From NCBI GenBank assembly GCA_963934855.1, contig CAWWAC010000002.1:62001-126000 (forward strand): a stretch of DNA of 64,000 bases, written 5' to 3'. Positions 25,920-34,956 of this stretch are shown here, one piece after another. The notes below the pieces were generated by a model. It made no database searches and was not told the origin of the DNA. It saw only the letters and a list, made by a program, of their open reading frames with translations. The position numbers were made by a program, and so were the translations under genes. The stretch is from MAG-120531 sp963934855 (GTDB taxonomy: Bacteria > Bacteroidota > Bacteroidia > Flavobacteriales > Flavobacteriaceae). Position 1 is the stretch's first letter. Each line of letters begins with the position of its first letter.

Positions 25920-28226
25920 ATGAAAAAAATCACTTATGTGGTGACTTCTTTTTTAATGCTTTTTGCTGCGGTTCTAGTGGCTCAGGAGCAAGCTCAAGAA
26001 GCTAGTAAAGAAGGACACACCAATCAAAGTAAATTTAGACAACTCTACGAAGAGTTTTCTACCCCTAATAATTATAGATCAGCATCGGGTGCTCCGGGCC
26101 CAGATTATTATCAGCAGCAAGCAGACTATAAAATGGAAGTCACCCTAGATGACAAGAATGCTAAAATTTATGGAGAGGAGACTATTACCTACACTAACAA
26201 CTCTCCAGACCAATTAGAGTTTTTATGGTTACAGTTAGACCAAAATGTAAGGTCTAAAACCTCTAAATCTCCCCTTAGAGACGGTAGTGGTGTTCCTTTA
26301 GCTTCTCCAACTTCCTCTTTTGTTTCTTCTTATATGACTGAATCTTTTGATGGAGGTTTTAATATAGAGTATGTGAAAGATATCAATGGTAAAGCACTTT
26401 CTTATACTATTAACCAAACCATGATGAGGATAGATTTACCTACAGCTTTAGCAGCTAAAGGGCAGGTTTCATTTTCTATTAAGTGGTGGTATAACATTCC
26501 AGACCATACCATAGATAGGGCTCGATCAGGCTATGAATTTTTTCCTAAAGATGGAAATAGGGCCTATGTAATTGCTCAGTTCTTTCCAAGAATGGCTGTT
26601 TATAATGATGTTGAAGGCTGGCAAAATCATCAGTTCTGGGGAAATGGTGAGTTTGCACTTCCTTTTGGTAACTACGAGGTGAGTATTACAGTTCCTTCAG
26701 ATCATGTACTAGATGGAACAGGAGTGCTACAAAACATGAAAGAGGTCTTTTCAAAAGATATGATAAAACGCTATAATTTAGCTAAAAAATCTTATGATGC
26801 TCCGGTAGTAATTGTCACTCAAGAAGAGGCAGAAGCTGCGGAAAAAGGATTTTCTAACACCACAAAAACTTGGAAGTTAAAAGCAGAAAATGTAAGAGAT
26901 TTTGCTTTTGCTACCTCTAGAAAGTTTATTTGGGATATGCAAGCTGTAAAGTTTGGTGACCGAGATGTGATGGCAGTATCTATGTATCCTAAAGAAGGAA
27001 ACCCCTTGTGGGAAGAGTTTTCTACTAAGGCCGTGGCACATACCTTGAGATCTTATTCTTCTCATACCTTTGATTATCCCTATCCTAAAGCCATTTCAGT
27101 TCATGCTAAAAATCAAGGGATGGAATATCCAATGATCTGCTGGAATTACGGAAGGCCACAGGAAGACGGTACTTATTCTGACGGTGTTAAATACGGTATG
27201 ATTTCTGTGATCATACATGAAGTAGGTCACAACTTTTTTCCAATGATTGTAAATTCTGATGAGCGACAGTGGGCATGGATGGATGAAGGCTTAGACACAT
27301 TTATGCAGTATATGGCAGAGCAAGAATTTGGACAAGCCTACCCGGATGATATTGCACCTTTAGAGGCATACCCTTCAAGAAGAGGTGCTCCATCTAAAAT
27401 AGTGCCTTATATGGCAGGTGACCAAAGTTTTATTTCTCCTATTATGTCTAATCCAGAAAATGTGTATCAACTGGGTCCAAATGCCTATGGCAAACCGGCA
27501 ACAGCGCTTAATATTCTTAGAGAGACAGTAATGGGCAAAGAGCTATTTGATTATGCATTTAAGACTTATGCAAAGCGTTGGATGTTTAAGCACCCAAGTC
27601 CTGAAGATTTCTTTAGAACTATGGAAGATGCCTCTGCTGTAGATTTGGATTATTATTGGAGGGGATGGTTCTACACAACAGATGTAGTAGACATAGGTAT
27701 AAAAGATGTTAAAAAGTACTATGTAAGTAACAAACCTACTAAGGAAATGAAAGAGTATATGGCTGTTAGAAATATAACAGAGGCAGATTTACCTCCATTG
27801 GTCTATTTAGCAGCAGAAGATAGTGATAACTATTCCGCTGATCTGAAAGACAAGAAGCCATCTGAGACTTCTCAATCATTGCAGTCTTTTATGATGGATA
27901 ATATGTCTGAGGCAGAACGCTCAGTTGTGAAAGAGCCTAAATATTTTTATGAGGTTACATTTAACAAGCCTGGTGGTATTCCAATGCCTTTAATTGTGGA
28001 GTATAGCTATGCAGACGGCACTAAAGAGCTTATTACCTACCCTGCTGAAATATGGAGAAAAAGCGATAAAGAGGTGAAGCGAGTACTCTCTACTGAAAAA
28101 GAAATATTGGGTATTGTGGTAGATCCTAAAGCAGAAACTGCAGATATTGACACTACTAATAATACTTGGCCTAAGGCAGAAACTCGCTCTGAGTTTGACT
28201 CTTTTAAAGCTGGAATAAAAAACTAG
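25920..28226 (+). CDS. Secreted M1 family zinc metallopeptidase
   Basis: A 768-residue aminopeptidase-like M1 enzyme with a signal peptide (MKKITYVVTSFLMLFAAVLVAQE). The zinc site is complete: H433, E434, H437 in HEVGHN and E456 in DEGLDTF, at the canonical 18-residue spacing. N-terminal beta-rich M1 saddle (MEVTLDDKNAKIYGEETITYTNNSPD) precedes it. The family exopeptidase motif GxMEN is replaced by QGMEYPMICW, so strict aminopeptidase specificity is doubtful. No type IX sorting domain is seen; periplasmic or envelope location is inferred. Closes the operon with a terminator. Confidence 0.9.
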   Translation: MKKITYVVTSFLMLFAAVLVAQEQAQEASKEGHTNQSKFRQLYEEFSTPNNYRSASGAPGPDYYQQQADYKMEVTLDDKNAKIYGEETITYTNNSPDQLEFLWLQLDQNVRSKTSKSPLRDGSGVPLASPTSSFVSSYMTESFDGGFNIEYVKDINGKALSYTINQTMMRIDLPTALAAKGQVSFSIKWWYNIPDHTIDRARSGYEFFPKDGNRAYVIAQFFPRMAVYNDVEGWQNHQFWGNGEFALPFGNYEVSITVPSDHVLDGTGVLQNMKEVFSKDMIKRYNLAKKSYDAPVVIVTQEEAEAAEKGFSNTTKTWKLKAENVRDFAFATSRKFIWDMQAVKFGDRDVMAVSMYPKEGNPLWEEFSTKAVAHTLRSYSSHTFDYPYPKAISVHAKNQGMEYPMICWNYGRPQEDGTYSDGVKYGMISVIIHEVGHNFFPMIVNSDERQWAWMDEGLDTFMQYMAEQEFGQAYPDDIAPLEAYPSRRGAPSKIVPYMAGDQSFISPIMSNPENVYQLGPNAYGKPATALNILRETVMGKELFDYAFKTYAKRWMFKHPSPEDFFRTMEDASAVDLDYYWRGWFYTTDVVDIGIKDVKKYYVSNKPTKEMKEYMAVRNITEADLPPLVYLAAEDSDNYSADLKDKKPSETSQSLQSFMMDNMSEAERSVVKEPKYFYEVTFNKPGGIPMPLIVEYSYADGTKELITYPAEIWRKSDKEVKRVLSTEKEILGIVVDPKAETADIDTTNNTWPKAETRSEFDSFKAGIKN

Positions 28227-28272
28227 TGTCACACATATTGTGATTTCAATCCGTACGGAATCATTTCAATTT

Positions 28273-28306
28273 AAAAAGCCCTACATATTTGTGGGGCTTT
28301 TTTATT
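28273..28306 (+). terminator. Terminator after M1 peptidase
   Basis: Hairpin AAAGCCCTACA / TGTGGGGCTTT with loop TATT and a T-run after it, 47 bp downstream of the M1 stop. Confidence 0.85.
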
Positions 28307-28337
28307 TCGCTTTCAAACTTCTCATTATATTTGTGAT

Positions 28338-28619
28338 ATGATTTCTTTATATTTTTTATTTATAAGTGGTGCTGAAATTTTTTTCATCATGTTTATTGTC
28401 GTAATGGTCTTTGGTGCAGATAAAATTCCTGACATAGCCAGAGGCTTGGGTAAAGGAATGCGACAACTCAAAGATGCTACAGATGACATTAAGAAAGAGA
28501 TCTATAAAACCGCAGAAAAACAAGGGATAGATACAAGCTTTACCAAGGATATTAAGCAAGAAATTGACAAGGTAAAAGATAAGGTGAATGATGTCACAGG
28601 TACTATAAAAAGAAATTAA
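28338..28619 (+). CDS. tatA: Sec-independent translocase TatA/TatE family
   Basis: This 93-residue protein is the pore-forming component of twin-arginine export. It has the single N-terminal membrane helix (about 10-25, EIFFIMFIVVMVFGADKIP), the conserved phenylalanine-glycine hinge FG, and the amphipathic helix IARGLGKGMRQLKDATDDIKKEI, followed by a polar tail. No tatC is nearby. It is 3 bp upstream of the PAP2 phosphatase gene. A TATATTTG sequence ends 5 bp before the ATG, close enough to imply a very short leader if used. Confidence 0.9.
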   Translation: MISLYFLFISGAEIFFIMFIVVMVFGADKIPDIARGLGKGMRQLKDATDDIKKEIYKTAEKQGIDTSFTKDIKQEIDKVKDKVNDVTGTIKRN

Positions 28620-28622
28620 TTC

Positions 28623-29207
28623 ATGGAGCAGTTATTAGATTTGGATCAAAGCTGCTTTATTTTTCTCAACAGCATAGGAAATCACCACTGGGATCCATTC
28701 TTCCTTACTGTGACTCTTACCACCATATGGTTTCCACTTTTTGTTTATTTTATTTGGTTGGCATTTGACGGATATACTTCCAAAGAGTTTTATTCTATGC
28801 TCTTAACTACTGCAGTAATGGTTCTATTGGTTGCTGCATTTGGTGCATTAGTGAAATATAGTGTGGCTAGGCCAAGGCCCTATTTAATAGTAGATTTAGC
28901 AGATCAAATTAGAGCGTTAAAACCTATTAGCGGCTATAGCTTTTTCTCTGGGCATGCGGCTAGTTCTTTTTCTATAACCACTCTTTTATGGTTGTTTTTT
29001 AAAAAGCAAAAACCTTGGTTTGTTTATTTTTTCTTCTGGCCTATTCTTTACAGTTTTAGTAGAATATACATTGGCGTACATTTTCCATTAGACAGTTTTG
29101 TTGGAGCTAGTGTGGGTGTGGGTGCAGCGTTTTTGTTTTATAGGCTCTACATTATTAAAATATTACCTATGCTGTCTGCTTCCTTAAATAAAAAAGAGCT
29201 GCTATAA
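28623..29207 (+). CDS. PAP2-superfamily membrane phosphatase
   Basis: A 194-residue membrane protein with five or six hydrophobic helices and the three PAP2 motifs: KYSVARPRPY (KxxxxxxRP), YSFFSGHAASS (PSGH-like, with F instead of P), and SRIYIGVHFPLD (SRxxxxxHxxxD). It may dephosphorylate undecaprenyl diphosphate or phosphatidate-type lipids. It starts 3 bp after tatA, and its 3' end overlaps the convergent methyltransferase by 6 bp. Confidence 0.87.
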   Translation: MEQLLDLDQSCFIFLNSIGNHHWDPFFLTVTLTTIWFPLFVYFIWLAFDGYTSKEFYSMLLTTAVMVLLVAAFGALVKYSVARPRPYLIVDLADQIRALKPISGYSFFSGHAASSFSITTLLWLFFKKQKPWFVYFFFWPILYSFSRIYIGVHFPLDSFVGASVGVGAAFLFYRLYIIKILPMLSASLNKKELL

Positions 29208-29843
29208 TACCCTACTCATTGTGAGCCCGTCTCTAATGGGTAAGAGTGATGTTTGTACTCTTTTATCTGTAGCCAATTTTTTATTGTATTTTAAAAGTGC
29301 TTGGGTTGTTTTGTCTTTAGGATCTAAAGGCGCTACCACCTTACCTGTCCACAACACATTGTCTGATAGAATAACAGTACCTGATTTAGAAACCCCTAGA
29401 ACAGCCTCAAAATAAGCGTCATATTGTTTTTTTTCAGCATCTATAAACACCAAATCAAAGGGTCCTTCTAATGTGGGAATAATATCTAAGGCGTTTCCAA
29501 GGTGTGCCACTATTTGATCCTTAAATGCACTCTTTTTAAAATATTTTTTTTGAATTTCAGCTAACTCTGGATTTATCTCAATAGTGTGTAAAACTCCTAA
29601 TTCATGGAGGCCTTCTGCCAAGCAAAGTGAAGAATATCCAGTGTAAGTGCCAATTTCTAATATTTTTTTTGGAGCTACAATATGAGAAAATAAACTTAAT
29701 ACTCTTCCCTGAAAGTGACCAGTAATCATTCTGGGTTGAATGACTTTTATATGGGTTTCTCTTCTGAGTTCTTGAAGAAGTAGTGGTTCAGACTCAGAAT
29801 TTTGAGTGATATAATTTTCTAGGTCTTCTGACAAAAAGTGCAT
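29202..29843 (-). CDS. O-methyltransferase (caffeoyl-CoA/catechol type)
   Basis: A 213-residue SAM-dependent O-methyltransferase of the Methyltransf_3 family. Visible are LEIGTYTGYSSLCLAEGL (SAM loop I), HTIEINPELAEI, FDLVFIDAEKKQYDAYFE (metal and SAM region with D and K), and SDNVLWTGKV. The natural substrate is unknown. The gene stands alone; divergent from kynU and convergent with the PAP2 gene. Confidence 0.88.
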   Translation of the reverse strand: MHFLSEDLENYITQNSESEPLLLQELRRETHIKVIQPRMITGHFQGRVLSLFSHIVAPKKILEIGTYTGYSSLCLAEGLHELGVLHTIEINPELAEIQKKYFKKSAFKDQIVAHLGNALDIIPTLEGPFDLVFIDAEKKQYDAYFEAVLGVSKSGTVILSDNVLWTGKVVAPLDPKDKTTQALLKYNKKLATDKRVQTSLLPIRDGLTMSRVL

Positions 29844-29914
29844 CTGTGTAGTTTTACCATAAAAATACGTATTTAGAGCGGTTATTTAAGGGCGTTTTTT
29901 ATAATTAGAAATTG

Positions 29915-29922
29915 TAATTTTG
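29915..29922 (+). promoter_or_regulatory. -7 element for kynU
   Basis: TAATTTTG lies 18 bp upstream of the kynU ATG. It fits TAnnTTTG, but a -33 TTG is not evident. Confidence 0.4.
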
Positions 29923-29940
29923 AGGTATAAATAAAAATTC

Positions 29941-31230
29941 ATGACATTTAGAAATCACATAGAATTTGCCCAAAAACTAGACCTCAATGATCCTTTAAAA
30001 CAATACAGAGATATGTTTTACATTCCCAAGCACAAGGGAGTGGCAGTTTCTTATTTTACAGGAAATTCTTTGGGTTTGCAGCCAAAAACAGCACGTAAAT
30101 ATGTAGAGCAGATTATGAAGGATTGGGAAGATTTGGCGGTGGATGGCCATTTCTATGCAAAAGAGCCTTGGTGGGAATATCATGAAATGCTAGCGGCACC
30201 CTTGGCTAAAATTGTAGGCGCAAAATTATCTGAGGTTTCCGTGATGAATACCCTAACGGTAAACCTTCATTTTTTAATGGTTTCATTTTACAGACCAACC
30301 GCTACTAGATATAAAATTTTATGCGAAGAGAAAGCCTTTCCTTCAGATCAATACATGTTTCAAAGTCAGGTAAAATTTCACGGCTATGATCCTACACAGG
30401 CTATTGTTGAGATAGCTAAAAGGCCTGGAGAAGATTTTTGGAGAAAAGAGGACCTGTTAGCTGCTATTGAAGAACACGGAGATTCACTAGCACTCGTTCT
30501 TATGGGAGGCGTTAATTATTACAATGGACAAGTCTTTCCCATGCAAGAAATCACCTATGCAGCTAAGGAGAAAGGTGCCTATGTGGGTTGGGATTTAGCA
30601 CACGCAGCGGGTAATGTGCCTCTTGATCTTCATAATTGGGGTGTAGATTTTGCCAGTTGGTGTAGTTATAAATACTTAAACTCTGGACCTGGGAATGCTG
30701 CTGCTATTTATATACACGAGCAATATTTAAATAGAACAGACTTACCTAGATTTGAAGGTTGGTGGGGTAGTGATAAGGATTTGAGGTTCAAAATGCAGAC
30801 TTCTTTTGTTCCAATGAGCAACGCTGATGCTTGGCAGGTAAGCAATGCCCCTATTCTAGCTATGGCTCCTTTTCTTGCCTCTTTGGAGATATTTAACAAG
30901 GTGGGTATGGAAGCCCTTTGGTCTAAGCAAAAACTATTAGTAGGTTTTTTAGAGCATATACTCAAAGAGGTAAGCCAGGCCAGTCCATTTGAAATAAGAG
31001 TGATTACTCCAAAAGAAAGGGGTTCACAGCTCTCTGTGTATTTTGCAAAACATGGTAGAACTATTTTCGATTCTTTAATGGCAGAGGGGTTTGTGACAGA
31101 TTGGAGAGAACCTAACGTCATGCGTTTTGCCCCAGTTCCATTATACACCACTTTTGAGGACATATACAGATTGGGGCTGATGTTAGAGAGAAGCATTAAA
31201 AATGCCTTGAATGATTTGGATTTAGAATAA
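29941..31230 (+). CDS. kynU: Kynureninase
   Basis: This PLP enzyme cleaves kynurenine or 3-hydroxykynurenine to anthranilates plus alanine, a step of tryptophan breakdown and of the eukaryote-like NAD route. The 429-residue protein shows YFTGNSLGLQPK, the pocket WDLAHAAGNVPLDLH, the PLP lysine K244 in CSYKYLNSGPG, and GWWGSDKDLRFKM. No other kynurenine pathway gene is adjacent. Its stop overlaps the ATG of a 56-residue membrane protein (TAATG). Confidence 0.94.
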   Translation: MTFRNHIEFAQKLDLNDPLKQYRDMFYIPKHKGVAVSYFTGNSLGLQPKTARKYVEQIMKDWEDLAVDGHFYAKEPWWEYHEMLAAPLAKIVGAKLSEVSVMNTLTVNLHFLMVSFYRPTATRYKILCEEKAFPSDQYMFQSQVKFHGYDPTQAIVEIAKRPGEDFWRKEDLLAAIEEHGDSLALVLMGGVNYYNGQVFPMQEITYAAKEKGAYVGWDLAHAAGNVPLDLHNWGVDFASWCSYKYLNSGPGNAAAIYIHEQYLNRTDLPRFEGWWGSDKDLRFKMQTSFVPMSNADAWQVSNAPILAMAPFLASLEIFNKVGMEALWSKQKLLVGFLEHILKEVSQASPFEIRVITPKERGSQLSVYFAKHGRTIFDSLMAEGFVTDWREPNVMRFAPVPLYTTFEDIYRLGLMLERSIKNALNDLDLE

Positions 31231-31400
31231 TGAAATCAGGTTTTTTATTGGCAGCTATGATTTTAGGTTTTATACATGAGTATTCTGATTTGTTGATTAG
31301 TTTAGTAGGCATGTTATTTTGTGTGAGTCTTGTTTTTGTTTTTGGAGTCTATATGTTAAACAAAAAGTATAAAGGCAGCGTTTTAAATGCTTTTTCTTAA
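31230..31400 (+). CDS. Small membrane protein coupled to kynU
   Basis: A 56-residue reading frame whose ATG shares one base with the kynU stop (TAATG), an arrangement that usually couples translation. The protein is almost entirely hydrophobic: two segments, about 4-16 and 21-43, interrupted by HEYSD, then a basic KKYKG tail. I recognise no family. The position and composition make a real small membrane protein more likely than chance, but no homologue is claimed. Confidence 0.5.
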   Translation: MKSGFLLAAMILGFIHEYSDLLISLVGMLFCVSLVFVFGVYMLNKKYKGSVLNAFS

Positions 31401-31442
31401 ATCATATGTTATTTTTTAGCAACTAATTATGCTTAAATTATG

Positions 31443-31450
31443 TAATTTTG
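31443..31450 (+). promoter_or_regulatory. -7 element for clpP
   Basis: TAATTTTG 18 bp upstream of the clpP ATG. No TTG at the usual -33 spacing. Confidence 0.4.
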
Positions 31451-31468
31451 AACATATAAAATGTTATT

Positions 31469-32014
31469 ATGAGTGCCAAAAAAGGAAAAGTACAAGAATT
31501 AATAGAAGAAAAATTTCTAGAAGAACGTAAAGTGTTTCTCTGGGGCCAAGTAGATGACGAATCTGCTAAACATGTCATTGACCGATTGTTGTACTTAGAC
31601 CTTCAAAACCACAAAGAAATACAGTTGGTTATAAACAGCCCTGGAGGCTATGTAACTTCTGGGTTTGCTATCTACGACACTATCAAATCATTAAAAAGCC
31701 CAGTGTCTACTTTGTGTAGTGGCTTGGCAGCCTCAATGGGTTCTATTCTGCTTTCTGTTGGAACCAAAGGCAGACGTTTTATGCAGCCACACGCGCAGGT
31801 CATGATTCACCAGCCTAGTGGTGGCGCTAGAGGCCAGGCATCTAACATAGAAATTCAAGCTAGGGAAATCATTAAAACACGAGAGTTAAGCGCTAGAATT
31901 TTAGCTGATAATTGCGGTCAAGATTTTGATAAAGTAATGAAAGATTTTGATAGAGATTATTGGATGAACGCGCAGGAGAGTATATCGTATGGAATTGTTG
32001 ATGCAATTTTATAA
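31469..32014 (+). CDS. clpP: ClpP-type serine protease subunit
   Basis: A 181-residue ClpP-family peptidase. The catalytic triad is in place: S89 in GLAASMGS, H114 in VMIHQPSGG, and D163 in DRDYWM. The LVINSPGGYVTSGFAIYD region is standard. It is shorter than a typical ClpP (about 195-220), with the N-terminal axial loop region cut to a lysine- and glutamate-rich start. No clpX, clpA or trigger factor gene lies nearby, so it may be a second, stand-alone ClpP paralogue of the Bacteroidota type. Confidence 0.88.
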   Translation: MSAKKGKVQELIEEKFLEERKVFLWGQVDDESAKHVIDRLLYLDLQNHKEIQLVINSPGGYVTSGFAIYDTIKSLKSPVSTLCSGLAASMGSILLSVGTKGRRFMQPHAQVMIHQPSGGARGQASNIEIQAREIIKTRELSARILADNCGQDFDKVMKDFDRDYWMNAQESISYGIVDAIL

Positions 32015-32061
32015 GCATTCTCATTGTATTATTGTACACGGGGATTACAAACAATAAAAAA

Positions 32062-33603
32062 TTAATATAAATCAGGGTTTGCAATAATATGCTGGGCCCT
32101 TTTTTTTATGTCTATAAGTTGCTGTGTGTCCATTTTATTAAGTAGAGAAAGCATCATGGACATTCTGTGGTTATTTTTAAAATAGGCTTTCTTTTCGTCT
32201 AAAAAATTCCAGTACAAACTGTTAAAAGGACAGGCACTCTCTCCTGTTTTTTCCTTGTAATTGTATTGGCAGCTTTCACAATAATTACTCATCTTTTGAA
32301 TGTAATTGCCACTGCTCACATAGGGTTTAGTTGCAACAATACCTCCATCTGCCCATTGGCTCATGCCTCTTGTATTGGGCATTTCTACCCATTCTATAGC
32401 GTCAATATACACCCCTAGGTACCATTGGTCTACAAAATCTGGGTTTGTTTGAGTAAGTAGCGCATAGTTGCCAGTAACCATTAATCTTTGGATGTGATGT
32501 GCATAAGAAGTTTCTAAACTCTGTTTGATGGCATGATGCAAACAATTCATTTTTGTATTGGCAGTCCAATAAAAGTCTGGTAGTTTATTGTTGTTTTTTA
32601 AGCTATTTTTTTCTCCGTAGCTGGGCATTTCCATCCAATATATACCCCTCATATATTCCCTCCACCCTAAAATTTGTCTCACAAAACCCTCTACTTGGTT
32701 TAGGCTCACTTCCGGAAATATCTGATTTTCATAGGTTTCTATGACCTTATTGATCACTCTTTGGGGGCTTATCATTTTGGTGTTTAAGGCAAAGGAAATT
32801 CGAGAGTGAAACAAAAATTTTTCTTGGGTATGCATGGCGTCTTGGTAGTTGCCAAAATCTTTTAGCAAATATGTACAAAAGTTTTCTAAAAGCTGCTCTG
32901 ATTGCTCATGAGAAATAGGCCATTCAAAGTAATTATCATTTATTTGACCTATAGTTTTAATATGGTGTTTTCTAACTAAAGCATAAACTTCAGAGACATT
33001 GTTAGATAGCTTTATTGGAGCTGGAATAGCAGGTTGACCCTTCCATTTATTTCTATTTTCTTGATCAAAGTTCCATTTATCACCAAGGGGTTTATCTCCC
33101 TCCATCAAAACTCGATGTTTCTTTCTCATCATTCTATAGAAAGGTTCCATGACATACTGTTTTTTGCCTGTAAAAAAATCTTTTAAGGTATTTTTAGAGG
33201 TATAAAAATGCTCCGTGTCATAACATTTGGTAGGTAATAGTAAACGTTGACAAATTTCTTTTAACTGTTTGTCTAGTCTGTATTCATCTGGCTCCATGTA
33301 TTCAAAAAGTTGAGCCTTATGAACCGCTAATTGTTCTTCAATAATAAAACTAAGGGTTTGGTGGCAGCTCTCGTGATCTAGAGTTAGATAAGTAACTTGG
33401 TGCCCCTCTCTTTTTAGAGTCTCTGCAAAATTTCTCATAGCAGAAAAATAACCGACTACTTTTTGAATATGGTGCACCACATATTCTGTTTCTTGACGCA
33501 TTTCAGCCATAAGGTAAACCACGTCTTGGTCAGTTTTACTAAACCAAGAGTGCGAAGCATTTAATTGGTCTCCTAAAATAAGCCTAAGTGTCACTTTTTT
33601 CAT
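32062..33603 (-). CDS. FeS-type bacterial cryptochrome/photolyase (PhrB-like)
   Basis: A 513-residue cryptochrome/photolyase of the FeS-BCP (DPRP) group, to which the (6-4) photolyase PhrB of Agrobacterium belongs. The N-terminal domain starts with LRLILGDQLNASHSWF. Four cysteines that would bind a 4Fe-4S cluster are seen at C354, C442, C445 and C458, each exactly four positions beyond the PhrB ligands (350, 438, 441, 454). FAD-domain segments such as GWREYMRGIYWMEMP and VTGNYALL are present. It is the last gene of the light-related block. Confidence 0.9.
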   Translation of the reverse strand: MKKVTLRLILGDQLNASHSWFSKTDQDVVYLMAEMRQETEYVVHHIQKVVGYFSAMRNFAETLKREGHQVTYLTLDHESCHQTLSFIIEEQLAVHKAQLFEYMEPDEYRLDKQLKEICQRLLLPTKCYDTEHFYTSKNTLKDFFTGKKQYVMEPFYRMMRKKHRVLMEGDKPLGDKWNFDQENRNKWKGQPAIPAPIKLSNNVSEVYALVRKHHIKTIGQINDNYFEWPISHEQSEQLLENFCTYLLKDFGNYQDAMHTQEKFLFHSRISFALNTKMISPQRVINKVIETYENQIFPEVSLNQVEGFVRQILGWREYMRGIYWMEMPSYGEKNSLKNNNKLPDFYWTANTKMNCLHHAIKQSLETSYAHHIQRLMVTGNYALLTQTNPDFVDQWYLGVYIDAIEWVEMPNTRGMSQWADGGIVATKPYVSSGNYIQKMSNYCESCQYNYKEKTGESACPFNSLYWNFLDEKKAYFKNNHRMSMMLSLLNKMDTQQLIDIKKRAQHIIANPDLY

Positions 33604-33642
33604 CTGATTTTTTTTACCTCTTAATTTCTAAGACAATCAATT

Positions 33643-34953
33643 TTATAGCCATTTTTTCTGAAAGCTTCCAGAGGCGTCATACATTTGGGCTTGCCTTTTT
33701 GAATCAAATATTCTATCTCTTGGGTCATTCCCCACACCACTAATGTACATCCAGTTTCCCCAATTGCAGTCCACGTCGTAATCTATAAGTACACTTTCAA
33801 AATAGGCGGCACCAACCCTCCAGTCTTGCTCCCAACTTTTTGACCAGAAACTAGCTACATTTTGCCGGCCTCTGTTGCTCATCCAGCCAGTATGTGCCAG
33901 CTCCTTCATATTGGCATTTATAAATGCATCTCCAGTAGATCCATTTTTCCAACTTTCAAATTTTTTATAATCTTGTCCGTCTGCAAATTCTTTATTTAAA
34001 ATACCCCCACTTTTAAAAATACGGTCTCCATATTTCAGTCCTACACATTTAAAGAAATCTCTCCAAAGCAGTTCAAAAAATACCCAGTAAGTACTTTCAT
34101 TTTTTGTCCTACTAGCTTCGTATTTTTTTAGTTCGACATAAATAGTTCTAGCAGAAATACTGCCATTAGCTAGCCATGCAGAAAATTTAGTACTGTACTC
34201 AGTGCCCAAAAGACCATTTCTAGTGTTTTTATAAGTGGCTACATGGTCTGTTTCCCATAAATATGATCTAAGACGCAACAATGCTTGTATTTCTCCTCCT
34301 TTAAAAGGAAAGGCACTCCTGTAATCTGTTTTTATATTTATAGCTTCACTAACTATACTATCCCATTTATTAATCTGTAGGGGATTGTCTGTTTTGGCCT
34401 TAGCAGTCATTTGTAAATTAGTTTTTGCCATTGGTGCGGGAACAGGGAGTGGGAGCGGTATTTTAAGATTTTTTTCCACTTTATTTCTAAACGTACTAAA
34501 TACATCTGGTAATCTAAAAAGAGTAAATGGCCACTGTTCTTTGTCTAGTAAAAATTGATCATAAGCTTTATGAATTTTAACTTCATCTGAAAGCTGTTTA
34601 AAAACTTTATTATTGCGGTTTAATTCTTCTGAGTGCCAAACTTCTTGTGCGTATATATCTGTAATTCCTTTTTCTTTAACAAGTGCTGGTATAGTTAACT
34701 CAGGACTTCCTACCAATATGTAAAGGGGAATATTTAGTGCTTTTAAATTGGTCTGAAGCTCAAGAACGCTTTCTATTATAAACTTAGCTCTGTAAGCACC
34801 AATTTTTACATATCCTTTGCTGTTGTTGCCTTCAAAGTGTTTTGGATCATAACAATAGACTGCAGCTACTTCATTTCCCTGAGCGCAAGCAGCTGTTAAT
34901 AGCGGATGATCTGCCACTCTTAAATTATCTGTATACCAAACTAATGATTTCAT
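33643..34953 (-). CDS. Cryptochrome DASH
   Basis: A 436-residue DASH-type cryptochrome/photolyase, a blue-light flavoprotein that repairs or binds pyrimidine dimers in single-stranded DNA. The N-terminal antenna domain begins MKSLVWYTDNLRVADHPLL. The FAD domain includes GTEYSTKFSAWLANGSIS, LLWRDFFKC, GWMSNRGRQNVASF, and DYDVDCNWGNWMYISGVGNDPR, the last two being strongly diagnostic of the DASH clade. It lies 3 bp downstream of the DUF2256 gene. Confidence 0.95.
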   Translation of the reverse strand: MKSLVWYTDNLRVADHPLLTAACAQGNEVAAVYCYDPKHFEGNNSKGYVKIGAYRAKFIIESVLELQTNLKALNIPLYILVGSPELTIPALVKEKGITDIYAQEVWHSEELNRNNKVFKQLSDEVKIHKAYDQFLLDKEQWPFTLFRLPDVFSTFRNKVEKNLKIPLPLPVPAPMAKTNLQMTAKAKTDNPLQINKWDSIVSEAINIKTDYRSAFPFKGGEIQALLRLRSYLWETDHVATYKNTRNGLLGTEYSTKFSAWLANGSISARTIYVELKKYEASRTKNESTYWVFFELLWRDFFKCVGLKYGDRIFKSGGILNKEFADGQDYKKFESWKNGSTGDAFINANMKELAHTGWMSNRGRQNVASFWSKSWEQDWRVGAAYFESVLIDYDVDCNWGNWMYISGVGNDPRDRIFDSKRQAQMYDASGSFQKKWL

Positions 34954-34956
34954 CTG

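Noticed and set aside
28326..28333. TATATTTG as tatA promoter
   Set aside because: Matches the consensus but ends only 5 bp before the ATG, so transcription would begin inside the gene unless the true start is downstream.
30708..31196. 162-residue frame antisense to kynU
   Set aside because: Overlaps kynureninase entirely; no motif.
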